Notes: a model not told the origin generated them from the sequence alone. Shown: positions 1 through 9,693, numbered from the stretch's first letter. The stretch is DNA of 64,000 bases from Astragalus membranaceus (GCA_039519185.1 CM076846.1:75558818-75622817); one strand, 5' to 3'. Numbers and translations: made by a program.

Positions 1-362
1 TCTGTTCTCTGAATTACCAAGGCTTGAATATTCGATGGTGCTCGTCCGCGAGCACCCTTTGGATGGGGCCATGTAGCTGGTGAGCTTCGTACCCTTTGAC
101 TTATTGGAAACAATCGGCTAATAGTACCCATGCCTGTAGATTAGCTCCTTAATGATGGGACCAGACCTGTGAGAGCCACAAATCCCTTCATGAACCTGAG
201 CCATGACCAAGTAGGACTCTTTCCTCTTGAGGCATCACAAAAGTATCCCGTTAGTGCTCTTTTTATATAGCTCATCACCTACTAGGACATATTTAAGGGC
301 TCTCTGCTTAATTTTGAAATGAGTCTCAGCAAAAGGGTTTCGCAAATAATTCGCTAGCATTT
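1..362 (-). pseudogene. Integrase N-terminal (zinc-binding) region of Tat-1, partial
   Basis: Conceptual translation of the minus strand gives a stretch containing RALKYVLVGDELYKK followed by VHEGICGSHRSGP and LIYRHGYY. This is the H2C2 zinc-binding entry region of gypsy integrases and matches the Tat-2 integrase start at about 55430-55615. At least one in-frame stop lies between the two blocks (just before CLKRK), and a stop replaces the expected tryptophan after HGYY. The DDE core would lie outside the window. This is an inactive fragment. Confidence 0.7.
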
Positions 363-790
363 TCATCCAGGCATCGGCGTCCTAATGCATGATCTCCACA
401 ACCCTTTCCTTGTATCCAGAAGCTTGGTGAGCAAGATCATTCGCTTCTTGGTTTTCATCCTTGGGGAAGTACATAATGACAACATCGACAAACAACTCAA
501 TAAGCCATGAGCCGAGGTGCGCAGTTCTCTCAGCTTAGCATTATAGCATTTGTATTCGCCAGTGATTTGCTTAATTACTAGTTGAGAATCCCTTTTTATT
601 TCCACATAATGGACCTTCATCAAATCCAATGATCAAGGCTTCGAATTCGGCCTGATTATTAGATGCCTTATCATCTATCCTGCACACGAACCTCCATGTC
701 TTGCCGCACAGGCTAGATATGACTACCCCAACACCTGCCCCCGTTTGAGTGCTCGAGCCATCAAACATGAGAACCCAAGGCTTTAAAGAA
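363..790 (-). pseudogene. RNase H domain of Tat-1, distal part
   Basis: The minus-strand translation shows LKPWVLMFDGSSTQTGAG, then RIDDKASNNQAEFEALI and YVEIKRDSQLVIKQI. These are the DGS, NNQAE and GDSQLV-type blocks of the plant gypsy RNase H. The catalytic Asp in FDGS and the Glu in QAE are present, but the third block reads KRDSQ rather than the GDSQ seen in Tat-2. A frameshift separates the first two blocks (834-571) from the third (629-363). The domain is cut off upstream at base 791 by an inserted LTR, and the preceding residues resume at 8382. Confidence 0.75.
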
Positions 791-2174
791 TGATGACAAC
801 CTAGAATGGGTGCCCCTAACACGAATAAAATCAAGCACGAAATGGAAAATTGGGCATTGTTGAAAATTTTGTTATTTTAATTTTAAGTGAAGATTGGGTT
901 GTTACATGGCCCAAGTCTTCTAAAACACTTGAGTTTATGTTAATTGTGTTTAAAATAAGAGTGGGCTGACAGACGCTTGCAAATGGGTCCATAACAAGCT
1001 TCAAGGAGGAGTGCATGACAAAATAAATGTGTGGGCTGATCCATATTGGTTAGTGGACGAAATATACATGAAAAGGAGAAGGAATGACTATTTGCTTGCT
1101 TGTTGAAGATGATTCTTGCTCTTCTTGGTTGTTTTGTAACCATTATTCCACTAAGGTGTATTAAAAAGCCGCTAGGAATTATTGTTAGCTATTTGTGGCC
1201 TTTGTATTGCCTTGTATTAAATCAGCCCATCTATATCCTTTCCTATATATAGGGAGGGAAATCCATGAGAATAAGAACTCAGAATTTTAAGAATAATACC
1301 TTATATATTGTGAGAGTATGTCTCTCTTTTATTCTTCATTGAACCTTCGTTAGATCTTATTAAGAAACCAAATTTTCTTGTGACGATCATTCCCTAAGCT
1401 TATCACTTCTTCTTTCTCTCAATGAATTAAGTGTGGTGCCATCCCATTTGTTATCTTCTCCACATTTTCCTTATTTCTGTTACCAAGTGGCTTCAGTCTC
1501 AAGAGGGGGGGTGAATTGAGATTTTAAAAAACTTTTCAGATCTTTTGAAAATGTTTTTCCCCTTTTCAATGACTTAGATCAATTTTCGCGCAGGTTAAGT
1601 GGAAGCGAAGGAATTAGAGTATACAGCAGTAAAGCGGTAAAAGTAAAGCAAGAAAGCAGTAAAGCACGCAGAGATTTATCCTGGTTCGGTCACCTCCTAG
1701 TGACCTACGTCCAGTCCTCACACCCTTGTGAGATTTTCCACTAAAACAACAACAAGGCTTACAGGTGCCTTGGAAAACCTTTACAGACTTAGGCACTCTC
1801 CTCCTAGGATACCCCACCTATAGAGAGCCCTCAGATCTATTATAACAATAACAAGAGATACCCCACCCCTGTTACAATCAACTGCCCTAGAAAGATACCC
1901 CACTTCCTAGTACATGCAGCTACCCTAGAGAGATACCTCACTCCCTAGAACAAAACACAACAATTAAATAATAAACAATTGTAAATGCAGAAATACCTCT
2001 AGTGTAGGCAGATATTACAACTTGAAGATTACAACCCCAACTAACTCTTAGCAACAGATCAGCTCAGACAGACCAACGGTACGTGACGAGCAAAAGTAAA
2101 AGCGTAAAGAGTTTTTCTCAAAAGTTCTCTGATTCGTGAAATGGGTTGTGTAAAAATGAACGTGAAGCATTGCC

Positions 2175-2182
2175 TATTTATA
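2175..2182 (-). promoter_or_regulatory. TATA box in the 3' LTR of the Sirevirus-like element
   Basis: The minus strand reads TATAAATA, within CCTATAAATAGG. It lies about 40 bp downstream of the last ATCGAT palindrome, so transcription would be expected to start near 2145. The match to the plant TATA consensus is perfect; use as a promoter is inferred. Confidence 0.7.
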
Positions 2183-2223
2183 GGCTATGAGGAATTCATT
2201 TTTACGTTAAAAATGATGTAGGA

Positions 2224-2585
2224 ATCGATTCTTTGCTAATTGGAATGGATCTAGGAATCGATTCATTTGCTTGATCTGATCTAGGAATCGATTCTGATTT
2301 GTTTGTAAAAAGGATGTAATCGATTCTTAGGATCTCCGGGAGGCTAGGAATCGATTCTTCACTAAGTTAAAATATGTAGGAATCGATTTTCAGCTTGCCT
2401 GAGACAAGTGGGAATCGATTCTCACTTTGTGTGAAAAAGTTTGGGAATCGATTCTTCCCTTAAAAATATTTGGCTCAGAAATCGATTTATGTACTGAAAG
2501 TACATGACCTGAAAATCGATTTATAGCTTTTCTATTTTGCCTGAAAATCGATTTTGATATATGTTTATGCATGAGAAAAATCGAT
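2224..2585. repeat. Array of twelve phased ATCGAT palindromes in U3
   Basis: ATCGAT begins at 2224, 2257, 2287, 2319, 2350, 2382, 2414, 2447, 2481, 2515, 2547 and 2580, a spacing of 30-34 bp. Most lie within the wider palindrome GAATCGATTC, while the last four (from 2481) are AAATCGATTT-like. The sequence between them is not repeated, so this is not a simple tandem repeat. The array ends just upstream of the TATA box. Confidence 0.9.
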
Positions 2586-2903
2586 TTTGTTATTTAAAAG
2601 TTGATAAGAAATGTTTACGTAAATATGCATGCAACTTTAAAAAACTTTGTGAGTGTGTGAGCCTTTGAGATACGAGCTGACCTTTTGAAAGAGCTTACAC
2701 TTTTTCCTAAGACACACCCAAACCCTAAGGACTACCCTTATATTTAAGGACTACCCTTAAACTTGAATCTTCAGTTCTTGGCTTGCTTGTCTTGGATTGA
2801 CTTTGACGTTTAGTTGACTTTGACCGTCAATCTTACCTTTGTCTTTTTCATCATCAAAACATATCCTGCAATATCAGGTTACCTGCAACACAAGGTATCC
2901 ACA

Positions 2904-3284
2904 TTCTCCCCCTTTTTGATGATGACAAAACATTAACTCATCTCAAGGTGGGAGGTTAGTTCAAACAGATAATGTATACGATACTCCCCCTATCATGATG
3001 CTCCCCCTGTTTTATTGACTATATGCAAGTAAGTGCAGATGCATGCTGAATATTAAAACTTTATTCTAAATATTAAAAACTCTATTCTTCTCCCCCTTTT
3101 TGTCATGATCAAAGAGGGCAACATGTAATAAAAAATGCGAATCTAACAGCACAGTCATTTAATTTAGAAATAATTTAATCATTGCATTAAAATAATTTGG
3201 TAACCAGCACAAGAGCTAATAGTCATAGGCTTATATAAAAAAATATGCCAATAGGGCACAAAACATAAAAATAAAATGCTGATT
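2904..3284 (-). promoter_or_regulatory. Polypurine tract and duplicated PPT-like motifs
   Basis: The true PPT abuts the 3' LTR at 2904-2918 (minus strand CAAAAAGGGGGAGAA). The identical 15-mer recurs at 3088-3102, and two shorter AGGGGGAG-type copies lie at about 2982-3010. The rest of this stretch is non-coding and AT-rich. Repeated PPT motifs are a known trait of the Sirevirus group. Confidence 0.8.
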
Positions 3285-4454
3285 CTAAAGATCTTGCATC
3301 CAATGGGAAAAGGAACTGTTTCGAGCCTCAAATTCTGTTAATCGATTGTTTAAGGCAGTAATTTCGTGACTGTGGGTCTCTCTGGAAAGGATGATTTCTT
3401 TCTTTAATTCTTCCATCCTCTCGTTCTGTTCTTCTTGAAAGATGTTGAGTGCATGCAAGAATTGAGTGAGGAATGGGGCTGCAGCAGCAGCAGTTTGGTT
3501 TGGTTCTGTTTGACCATCCTCATGTATGGTGGAGTTTGTGTTTGGACCAGATGGTCTGTTTGGATCATATTCTTGGGATGATGCTATGCCTATGGAGGAG
3601 TGATGCCATGTATCTCCAGATTGGATGAATTGCATCTGGTTTAAGGTGGAGGTGTTTATCATGTGATAGGCTGCTTTCCCTTTTATGATTTTCTCCCCTA
3701 AGAATGGAATGTTGAAGTGCTGGAGGAGTTTTGTAATGAGAACACAGTATGGAAGAGGTTTGTCGCTTGTCTTTGTGTGACGAATCATGTGGCTTATGAT
3801 CAGATGTGCCCAGTTTATGTTCTTTCGGTGTTTGATTCCCCAAAGTAGAATAACTTCATCATAGGTTACCTGAGCAATGTTTGAGGTTTTCGGAAGGATT
3901 GTTCGGGCTATGGTGTAATGGAGAAGCCGATTTTGGGTTGTGAGTGATTTTGCTAGAATAGGCTTTTTACCAACTTCGGCCAGAGCATGACAGATAGATA
4001 TGCAAGTATCTCCTAGGTCGAATTCGGGCCAAGATTCCGGAGGATTCATATGGATCAATTTTTCACCATCACAAGGTAAGCTGGTGAGATTACTGAACTG
4101 AGCTAGGGTGAGGTGGATTTTGGTTCCTTTTAGTTCAGCTGATAGTGTTTCAGTTGTATCGTTGTAGCTAAGAGTGGTGTAGAAGGCTCTAACCATGTCA
4201 GGAACGACTGAGCCTGTTTCAGTTGCAAAGTCTAACAGTTTATGGAATTCTAACCAGTCAATAAATTCAAATCCCTTTTGACTTTGAAACCAGGGTAAGT
4301 CTAGAGCATAGGTGGTCCCTAATCCTCTAAGAGAAAAGTTTTTGCAGTAGAGGTCAGCTTGTTCAGAACTGGTGAAATATCTGGAGTGGAAGGAGCTTTC
4401 ACCATCATGTACCCTTTTCCTTTTGACACAGAGGTTCTTGGTTCTTGGAGCCAT
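3285..4454 (-). CDS. 389-aa accessory ORF replacing pol; putative plant transposon protein (PF20167-like), C-terminal coiled coil
   Basis: This intact ORF lies on the same strand as gag, downstream of it, where pol would be. Residues about 28-270 resemble the domain annotated as putative plant transposon protein: a YCKNFSLRGLGTTY start, then FATETGSVVPDMVRAFYTTL and an ELKGTKIHLTLAQFSNLTSLP block. There is no DDE, RT or protease motif, so it is not a transposase in the enzymatic sense. A short Ala run (near 323) precedes a charged heptad-like C-terminus (about 339-380), likely a coiled coil. No signal peptide or membrane helix is evident. It may instead be a diverged relative of the envelope-like third ORF of Sireviruses. 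The function is unknown. The uninterrupted frame fits the element's youth. Confidence 0.75.
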   Translation of the reverse strand: MAPRTKNLCVKRKRVHDGESSFHSRYFTSSEQADLYCKNFSLRGLGTTYALDLPWFQSQKGFEFIDWLEFHKLLDFATETGSVVPDMVRAFYTTLSYNDTTETLSAELKGTKIHLTLAQFSNLTSLPCDGEKLIHMNPPESWPEFDLGDTCISICHALAEVGKKPILAKSLTTQNRLLHYTIARTILPKTSNIAQVTYDEVILLWGIKHRKNINWAHLIISHMIRHTKTSDKPLPYCVLITKLLQHFNIPFLGEKIIKGKAAYHMINTSTLNQMQFIQSGDTWHHSSIGIASSQEYDPNRPSGPNTNSTIHEDGQTEPNQTAAAAAPFLTQFLHALNIFQEEQNERMEELKKEIILSRETHSHEITALNNRLTEFEARNSSFSHWMQDL

Positions 4455-5167
4455 TGGGAATTTTTGGAGAGATGCGAATTTTGCTGTGAGTTTGCTCTAA
4501 GAGAAGGTGTGATCTTGGATGATTTTATGCGCCCTAAGTAGTTTGTTTGGATATGATAAGATAGAAGGATTATGCGCTTTTCTTGTTGGAGAGGTTAAGG
4601 AAAAAGCGCTAGTTTTCCTAAGTTTTAGGAAGGGATTGATTTGTTGAAGATTTTGTAGTTTCATGATCGATTGAGAAATTTTTGGAGAGAGATCCTATAT
4701 AATCGATTTTTGAGCTAAATTATAGGCCTTTGGAATGGCTTTGAAAATCGATTCATGTTATGAAAAAAAATGTCCAAGGAGAAAGTTCTATGAAACTTTA
4801 AAAAGAATATTGTAAATTGTTTCTTTTGCAATGGTTAAAAAAAAATAGTTTTGACTGGCCGTTTAAAAGATGCACATATTAGAGTCATGGATTCTAGGAT
4901 GATGATTCCCTTAAAAAAATATGGAAATGAAATTTCGCACTTGTATAGACCAATTTCATGTTTAGAGATTGAATTAATAGTTCTATGAAAAATGGACTAA
5001 CCTTTCCTGAGGATTCTTTCCTCAGTTTTATTTTTGATGTAAGTCACATGACTGCTTAACCCGGGGTGGAGTGTTTAAGGATCTGTTTCTTCCCAGTCAT
5101 GAACTTTTGTGTTTCTGCTTTCAAGGTACCAATTTGTCCCCCATACCTTGAAGCATACCTGCAGTGA
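4455..5167 (-). other. Non-coding spacer between gag and the accessory ORF, with a possible trace of protease
   Basis: This stretch is AT-rich with no useful ORF. Next to gag (about 5040-5165), the minus strand contains a short FMTGKKQ-like string, reminiscent of the HMTG that follows the active site of Copia protease. That suggests pol was lost from just after the start of protease. Two more ATCGAT motifs occur near 4702 and 4747. Confidence 0.45.
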
Positions 5168-6787
5168 TTAAACAAGGGTTCTAGGTACCCAAATTTCTTT
5201 GGGTCCTTGTGGGTTAGTGCTTAGTATGGTCCCTTTGGGAACCCATACTTTCTTCATATTTTGTCTTCCTCTTGTCCTGCAAACAGAAGCTGTATGTCCA
5301 TTTTTACCACAATAACTACAACTGATGCATGGTCTTGATCTATGATGCATATGCCTTTTAGTGTAGTTGTTTCTAGGATGTGTAGGATGTGCCTGTTGTA
5401 AGCTGGATAGTTTTCCTACTGTCCATTCTAGTTCATGAACTTTCTTTTCAAACTCAGTACATTTGTCACAGACATAATTTGCTTTAAGGTAGCCAAGGCT
5501 GTAGTTTTCCTTTCTAAGTTCTAACCTTTCTTTAGTTAATGCAATTACTTCATTTTGAAGGTGATTGATAACTTTCTTTGCTTTATCTAATGCCTTAGCT
5601 AATTTCATAGAATCATCATGTAATTCAGTGAAAGCTTCATATAAATCATCATATGCATTTTGTAAAGAGTCAGGGTTAGAAATTACCTCGTTTTCATTCT
5701 CGCTTTCATGATCAGCCATTAATGCAACTTGAGCTTCTTCATCTTCTGATTCATCTGATGAGTCCATGCAGTTGTCTTCCCATGCGATGTAGGCTTTTCT
5801 TCCTTTGTTATTTTTGAATGCCTTCTTTTCAGATTTGGAGTCCTTTTTCTGTAGATTAGGACATTCCATTTTCATGTGCCCGGGTTTCCCGCATTCATAA
5901 CAAGTAGGAGGACCGGATGTACTTTCTTTGCTAGAGAACCTTTTTGATTTGAAGTTCTTCTTTGGATAGTTGTTGCTTTTCATGAACCTTTTGAACTTCC
6001 GAACCATAAGAGCCATATTCTCTTCATTTTCATCAATTTCATCATCTGAGTTGTCACTATCATCACATTGACTAGAACAAGATGCTTTTAGAGCCAAGCT
6101 TTTCTTTTTCTTATCTGTATTTTCATACTCAGCTAGGCGAGTGAGTTCTAGTTCGTGCTCTTGAAGTTTACCGAACAGAGTAGCCAGAGTCATAGTAGCT
6201 AAATTTCTTGATTCAGCTATAGCAGTAACCTTGGGCTGCCATTCTCTATTCAGACATCTCAGAACTTTGTTGATTAGATCCTCTCCAGGAAATGACTTAC
6301 CCAACAAGCTTAACTGATTCACAATGTGAGTGAACCTTTTCTGCATTTCTGGTATTGTTTCACCTGTATTCATTCTAAATAATTCGTACTCTCTGATAAG
6401 AGTATTTGTTCTTGCCCTTTTCACTTCATTTGTACCCTCATGAGTAACTTGGAGATTATCCCACATTTCTTGGGCAGATTTACAGTTTGAAACTCGAAAA
6501 AATTCATCAGGACTTAAAGCAGAAGTAATAATATTTTTGGCACGTAAATTATGTTGCACTTTTCTTTTCTCATCATCAGACCATTCATTTCTACTCTTAA
6601 TAGTAAGAATACCATCTACTAAGTGTGTGGGGACATAGGGTCCTTTTTCCACAGCATCCCAAACATCTAAGTCTACCCCTTCAATAAAGATTCTCATTCT
6701 TTCTTTCCAATATGCGTAATCTTTCCCGTTGAATCCCGGAGGACGGGTAAGAGAAGCACCCTCTTGCGTAGACCAACCTGAAGCCAT
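5168..6787 (-). CDS. gag: Gag (UBN2/DUF4219-type) of the Sirevirus-like element, 539 aa, two CCHC knuckles
   Basis: Gag packages element RNA into virus-like particles in the cytoplasm. I take the ATG at 6787-6785 as the start (MASGWSTQEG), because the longer open frame reaches back over the primer binding site with only a GTG. The N-terminal half carries the Copia Gag signature (PPGFNGKDYAYWKERM near residue 17, then EMWDNLQVTHEGTNEVK). The first zinc knuckle is CYECGKPGHMKMEC (about residue 296) and the second is CSYCGKNGHTASVC (about 490). Between them are acidic and coiled-coil-like stretches. The end (WVPKGTILSTNPQGPKEIWVP) is typical of the Sirevirus Gag-protease junction, but a stop follows and protease is missing. 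The frame is intact. Confidence 0.9.
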   Translation of the reverse strand: MASGWSTQEGASLTRPPGFNGKDYAYWKERMRIFIEGVDLDVWDAVEKGPYVPTHLVDGILTIKSRNEWSDDEKRKVQHNLRAKNIITSALSPDEFFRVSNCKSAQEMWDNLQVTHEGTNEVKRARTNTLIREYELFRMNTGETIPEMQKRFTHIVNQLSLLGKSFPGEDLINKVLRCLNREWQPKVTAIAESRNLATMTLATLFGKLQEHELELTRLAEYENTDKKKKSLALKASCSSQCDDSDNSDDEIDENEENMALMVRKFKRFMKSNNYPKKNFKSKRFSSKESTSGPPTCYECGKPGHMKMECPNLQKKDSKSEKKAFKNNKGRKAYIAWEDNCMDSSDESEDEEAQVALMADHESENENEVISNPDSLQNAYDDLYEAFTELHDDSMKLAKALDKAKKVINHLQNEVIALTKERLELRKENYSLGYLKANYVCDKCTEFEKKVHELEWTVGKLSSLQQAHPTHPRNNYTKRHMHHRSRPCISCSYCGKNGHTASVCRTRGRQNMKKVWVPKGTILSTNPQGPKEIWVPRTLV

Positions 6788-6825
6788 TTCTCTTGAAGCT
6801 GCTAGGCCCTTTATACAAGAGTCTA

Positions 6826-6837
6826 GCTCTGATACCA
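6826..6837 (-). other. Primer binding site, initiator tRNA-Met type
   Basis: The minus strand reads TGGTATCAGAGC two bases after the 5' LTR end at 6840. This is complementary to the 3' end of plant initiator tRNA-Met, the usual primer for Copia minus-strand synthesis. Confidence 0.9.
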
Positions 6838-6839
6838 CT

Positions 6840-8265
6840 TGTTACCAAGTGGCTTCAGTCTCAAGAGGGGGGGTGAATTGAGATTTTAAAAAACTTTTCA
6901 GATCTTTTGAAAATGTTTTTCCCCTTTTCAATGACTTAGATCAATTTTCGCGCAGGTTAAGTGGAAGCGAAGGAATTAGAGTATACAGCAGTAAAGCGGT
7001 AAAAGTAAAGCAAGAAAGCAGTAAAGCACGCAGAGATTTATCCTGGTTCGGTCACCTCCTAGTGACCTACGTCCAGTCCTCACACCCTTGTGAGATTTTC
7101 CACTAAAACAACAACAAGGCTTACAGGTGCCTTGGAAAACCTTTACAGACTTAGGCACTCTCCTCCTAGGATACCCCACCTATAGAGAGCCCTCAGATCT
7201 ATTATAACAATAACAAGAGATACCCCACCCCTGTTACAATCAACTGCCCTAGAAAGATACCCCACTTCCTAGTACATGCAGCTACCCTAGAGAGATACCT
7301 CACTCCCTAGAACAAAACACAACAATTAAATAATAAACAATTGTAAATGCAGAAATACCTCTAGTGTAGGCAGATATTACAACTTGAAGATTACAACCCC
7401 AACTAACTCTTAGCAACAGATCAGCTCAGACAGACCAACGGTACGTGACGAGCAAAAGTAAAAGCGTAAAGAGTTTTTCTCAAAAGTTCTCTGATTCGTG
7501 AAATGGGTTGTGTAAAAATGAACGTGAAGCATTGCCTATTTATAGGCTATGAGGAATTCATTTTTACGTTAAAAATGATGTAGGAATCGATTCTTTGCTA
7601 ATTGGAATGGATCTAGGAATCGATTCATTTGCTTGATCTGATCTAGGAATCGATTCTGATTTGTTTGTAAAAAGGATGTAATCGATTCTTAGGATCTCCG
7701 GGAGGCTAGGAATCGATTCTTCACTAAGTTAAAATATGTAGGAATCGATTTTCAGCTTGCCTGAGACAAGTGGGAATCGATTCTCACTTTGTGTGAAAAA
7801 GTTTGGGAATCGATTCTTCCCTTAAAAATATTTGGCTCAGAAATCGATTTATGTACTGAAAGTACATGACCTGAAAATCGATTTATAGCTTTTCTATTTT
7901 GCCTGAAAATCGATTTTGATATATGTTTATGCATGAGAAAAATCGATTTTGTTATTTAAAAGTTGATAAGAAATGTTTACGTAAATATGCATGCAACTTT
8001 AAAAAACTTTGTGAGTGTGTGAGCCTTTGAGATACGAGCTGACCTTTTGAAAGAGCTTACACTTTTTCCTAAGACACACCCAAACCCTAAGGACTACCCT
8101 TATATTTAAGGACTACCCTTAAACTTGAATCTTCAGTTCTTGGCTTGCTTGTCTTGGATTGACTTTGACGTTTAGTTGACTTTGACCGTCAATCTTACCT
8201 TTGTCTTTTTCATCATCAAAACATATCCTGCAATATCAGGTTACCTGCAACACAAGGTATCCACA
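6840..8265 (-). repeat. 5' LTR of the Sirevirus-like element
   Basis: It is 1426 bp, an apparently perfect repeat of 1478-2903 shifted by 5362 bp. It holds the second copy of the ATCGAT array (7586-7947) and a TATA box (7537-7544). This copy would drive transcription of gag leftwards. Confidence 0.93.
7537..7544 (-). promoter_or_regulatory. TATA box in the 5' LTR of the Sirevirus-like element
   Basis: TATAAATA on the minus strand, directly downstream of the twelve-palindrome array 7586-7947. As the 5' LTR copy, it is the candidate promoter for the gag transcript. Confidence 0.7.
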
Positions 8266-8381
8266 ATTTCTTCTTTCTTGTTCTTATCTTTTATTTTTCC
8301 AATTAAGTTTTCATATTTATTGCTTGTGTTATTCAACCGGAATTCACAGAGATGTACAACTTTTCATTTGGATAGTCATCA

Positions 8382-9034
8382 AGCGATGTAATTAACAAGG
8401 TCGGCTGGAGGATCGTGAACTTCCATACATGGGTGTTGGGAAAGAAAATCGGTTAGGGCCTCTCCTTTGACGACCTTCAAAGGTACATAAGTTAAAGCGA
8501 AAGTATGTAATTTAATGGCCCACTTTACAGGTCTACCTTGAAAGATAGGCCGATTAAGAAGGTACCTCATAATATCAACTTTGCATACAACTAGAACCTT
8601 TTTGGGCAACAAATAGTATTTCAATTTAGTACAGCCATTAAACAATGATAAACATAGTTTTTCAATTGGAGAATATCTAGTCTTTGGGTCGCTGAGAGTC
8701 TGATAAGATAATAAATAGCTCGCTCGGCACCATTGTCATCGTCCTGAGCCAGGAGGCAGTCGATGGCTTGACCTTCGGCCGCAATATAAAGCTTCATGGC
8801 CTTCCAGGCAGTGGAGGAACCAAGATTGGAGGGTTAACCAAGGCAGCCTTGATCTGATAAAAGGCCTCCGGCTGCTTTGCTCGCCATAGCATCTCCTTGG
8901 AGCTCTTCAACCTCAGCAAGGGTGAGAAAGCTTTCATTTTCCCTACCGAGTTAGCAATGAATCAGCATAAAAAGTTAATCTTGTCGAGGAGTTTTTGCAG
9001 CTCCATCTTAGTTTTGGGAGGACTAGCTTCCAAA
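8382..9034 (-). pseudogene. Tat-1 RT C-terminus, tether and start of RNase H
   Basis: The minus-strand translation includes ELQKLLDKINFLC (then a stop) and FIANSVGKMKAFSPLL, the RT thumb/connection. It continues into KLKYYLLPKKVLVV, GRPVKWAIKLHTFALTYVP and ALTDFLSQHP, the tether before RNase H. The same blocks occur in Tat-2 at 44340-44930. Next to position 9034 the frame jumps from the IYVAE block directly to the LEASPP block, so about 117 residues of RT including the YxDD motif are deleted. Confidence 0.75.
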
Positions 9035-9688
9035 ATGGCTCCACCTCAGCCACGTAGATCTAGCTATACCCAGAATAGCCATCCATAAAAGTTAGGATAG
9101 TGTTGTTAGCTGCAGCATTGACTAGCATATCAGCCACTGACATACCATACTTATCCTTTGGTGTGGCCAAGTTCAGATTTCTGTAATCAATACAAACCCT
9201 CACATGGCCATTCTTTTTGATTACCAACACTATAATGGATAGCCATTCAACGTACCTGGCGGTTCTTATGAATCCTTCCTTCAATAACCTCTCTATCTCA
9301 ACTTTGATTTGAAGCATCAGATGTGGGTTGAACCTCCTCGGTGGGTGGTTGTGGGCTCTGCATCCGTTCTTGAAAGGGAAATTATGTTCCACCGATTTTC
9401 TATCCAAACCTGGCATATCAATGTTAACACCATGCAAAATAGTCACAATACTCCTTTAACAATTCTACCACCTGGTTCCTCTACTGCACGCTCAGTATGC
9501 ACACTAATCTTGGTCATCCTTGGCTCCAAATTTTTTCCTAGGATAACTTCTATCAGGGGATCCTAAGCCTCAAAAGTAGGAATCCTTCGCTATATTGGTT
9601 CAATGTGAGGAGGATCGGTCAACTCTCCCGTCTTGGAGTCATCTGAGACACTCGTGTGCAGATTTTCCTGGAGCTCATTATCCTCATA
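9035..9688 (-). pseudogene. Tat-1 reverse transcriptase N-terminal half
   Basis: The minus strand encodes MPGLDRKSVEHNFP, EIERLLKEGFIRTARYVEWL, VRVCIDYRNLNLATPKDKYG and ILTFMDGYSGYS. These are the fingers and motif A region (FMDGYSGY, with the catalytic Asp) of a gypsy RT. The upstream end joins the protease-linker sequence, which resumes beyond the 9694-21475 block. The sequence ends at the internal deletion near 9034, before the catalytic YxDD. Confidence 0.75.
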
Positions 9689-9693
9689 CATTG

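Larger units (their letters stand above)
1478..2903 (-). repeat. 3' LTR of the Sirevirus-like element
   Basis: It is 1426 bp, equal in length and apparently in sequence to 6840-8265. In the element's orientation it begins TGTGGATACC and ends GGTAACA. U3 holds an array of twelve ATCGAT palindromes (2224-2585) followed by a TATA box (2175-2182). Confidence 0.93.
1478..8265 (-). mobile_element. Non-autonomous Sirevirus-like (Ty1/copia) LTR retrotransposon lacking pol
   Basis: Two 1426-bp direct repeats (1478-2903 and 6840-8265), beginning TGTTACC and ending TATCCACA on the plus strand, flank a 3936-bp internal region. The target duplication ATTTC is perfect (1473-1477 and 8266-8270). On the minus strand the order is 5' LTR, tRNA-Met-type PBS, gag, a 389-aa extra ORF, PPT, 3' LTR. 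Protease, integrase, reverse transcriptase and RNase H are all absent. I saw no difference between the two LTRs on reading, so insertion is recent. Placement in the Sirevirus group rests on the Gag protein, the tRNA-Met PBS and the repeated polypurine motif. Mobility must have depended on enzymes supplied by a complete relative. Confidence 0.9.
791..8381 (+). mobile_element. Probable solo LTR (about 0.8 kb without its own insertion) in the Tat-1 RNase H
   Basis: The Tat-1 coding sequence stops at 790 and resumes at 8382. The inserted DNA starts TGATGAC and ends GTCATCA, as expected for LTR ends (TG...CA). Removing the Sirevirus-like element 1478-8265 and one copy of its target duplication leaves about 800 bp. 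A TATA-like stretch (tatatatag, about 1241-1250) lies on the plus strand, suggesting plus orientation with U3 on the left. I see no coding sequence, PBS or PPT. The flanking pentamers (AAGAA and AGCGA) are not identical, so either the insertion is old or my ends are off by a base or two. A solo LTR left by LTR-LTR recombination is the simplest reading. Confidence 0.5.

Noticed and set aside
1614..1817. 67-aa ORF present twice (also 6976-7179)
   Set aside because: It lies wholly within the LTR and is duplicated only because the LTR is; no homology or codon signal.
2224..2585. CRISPR-like array (short repeats about every 32 bp)
   Set aside because: The repeated core is only 6-10 bp and palindromic, it lies within an LTR in a plant-type sequence, and there are no cas genes.
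3285..4454. True DNA transposase
   Set aside because: The family name includes transposon, but no DDE or HTH motif is visible and the ORF lies inside an LTR element; I call it an accessory ORF of unknown function.
6788..6838. Upstream extension of the Copia gag to a GTG at 6838
   Set aside because: That extension overlaps the primer binding site; the ATG at 6787 is the plausible start.
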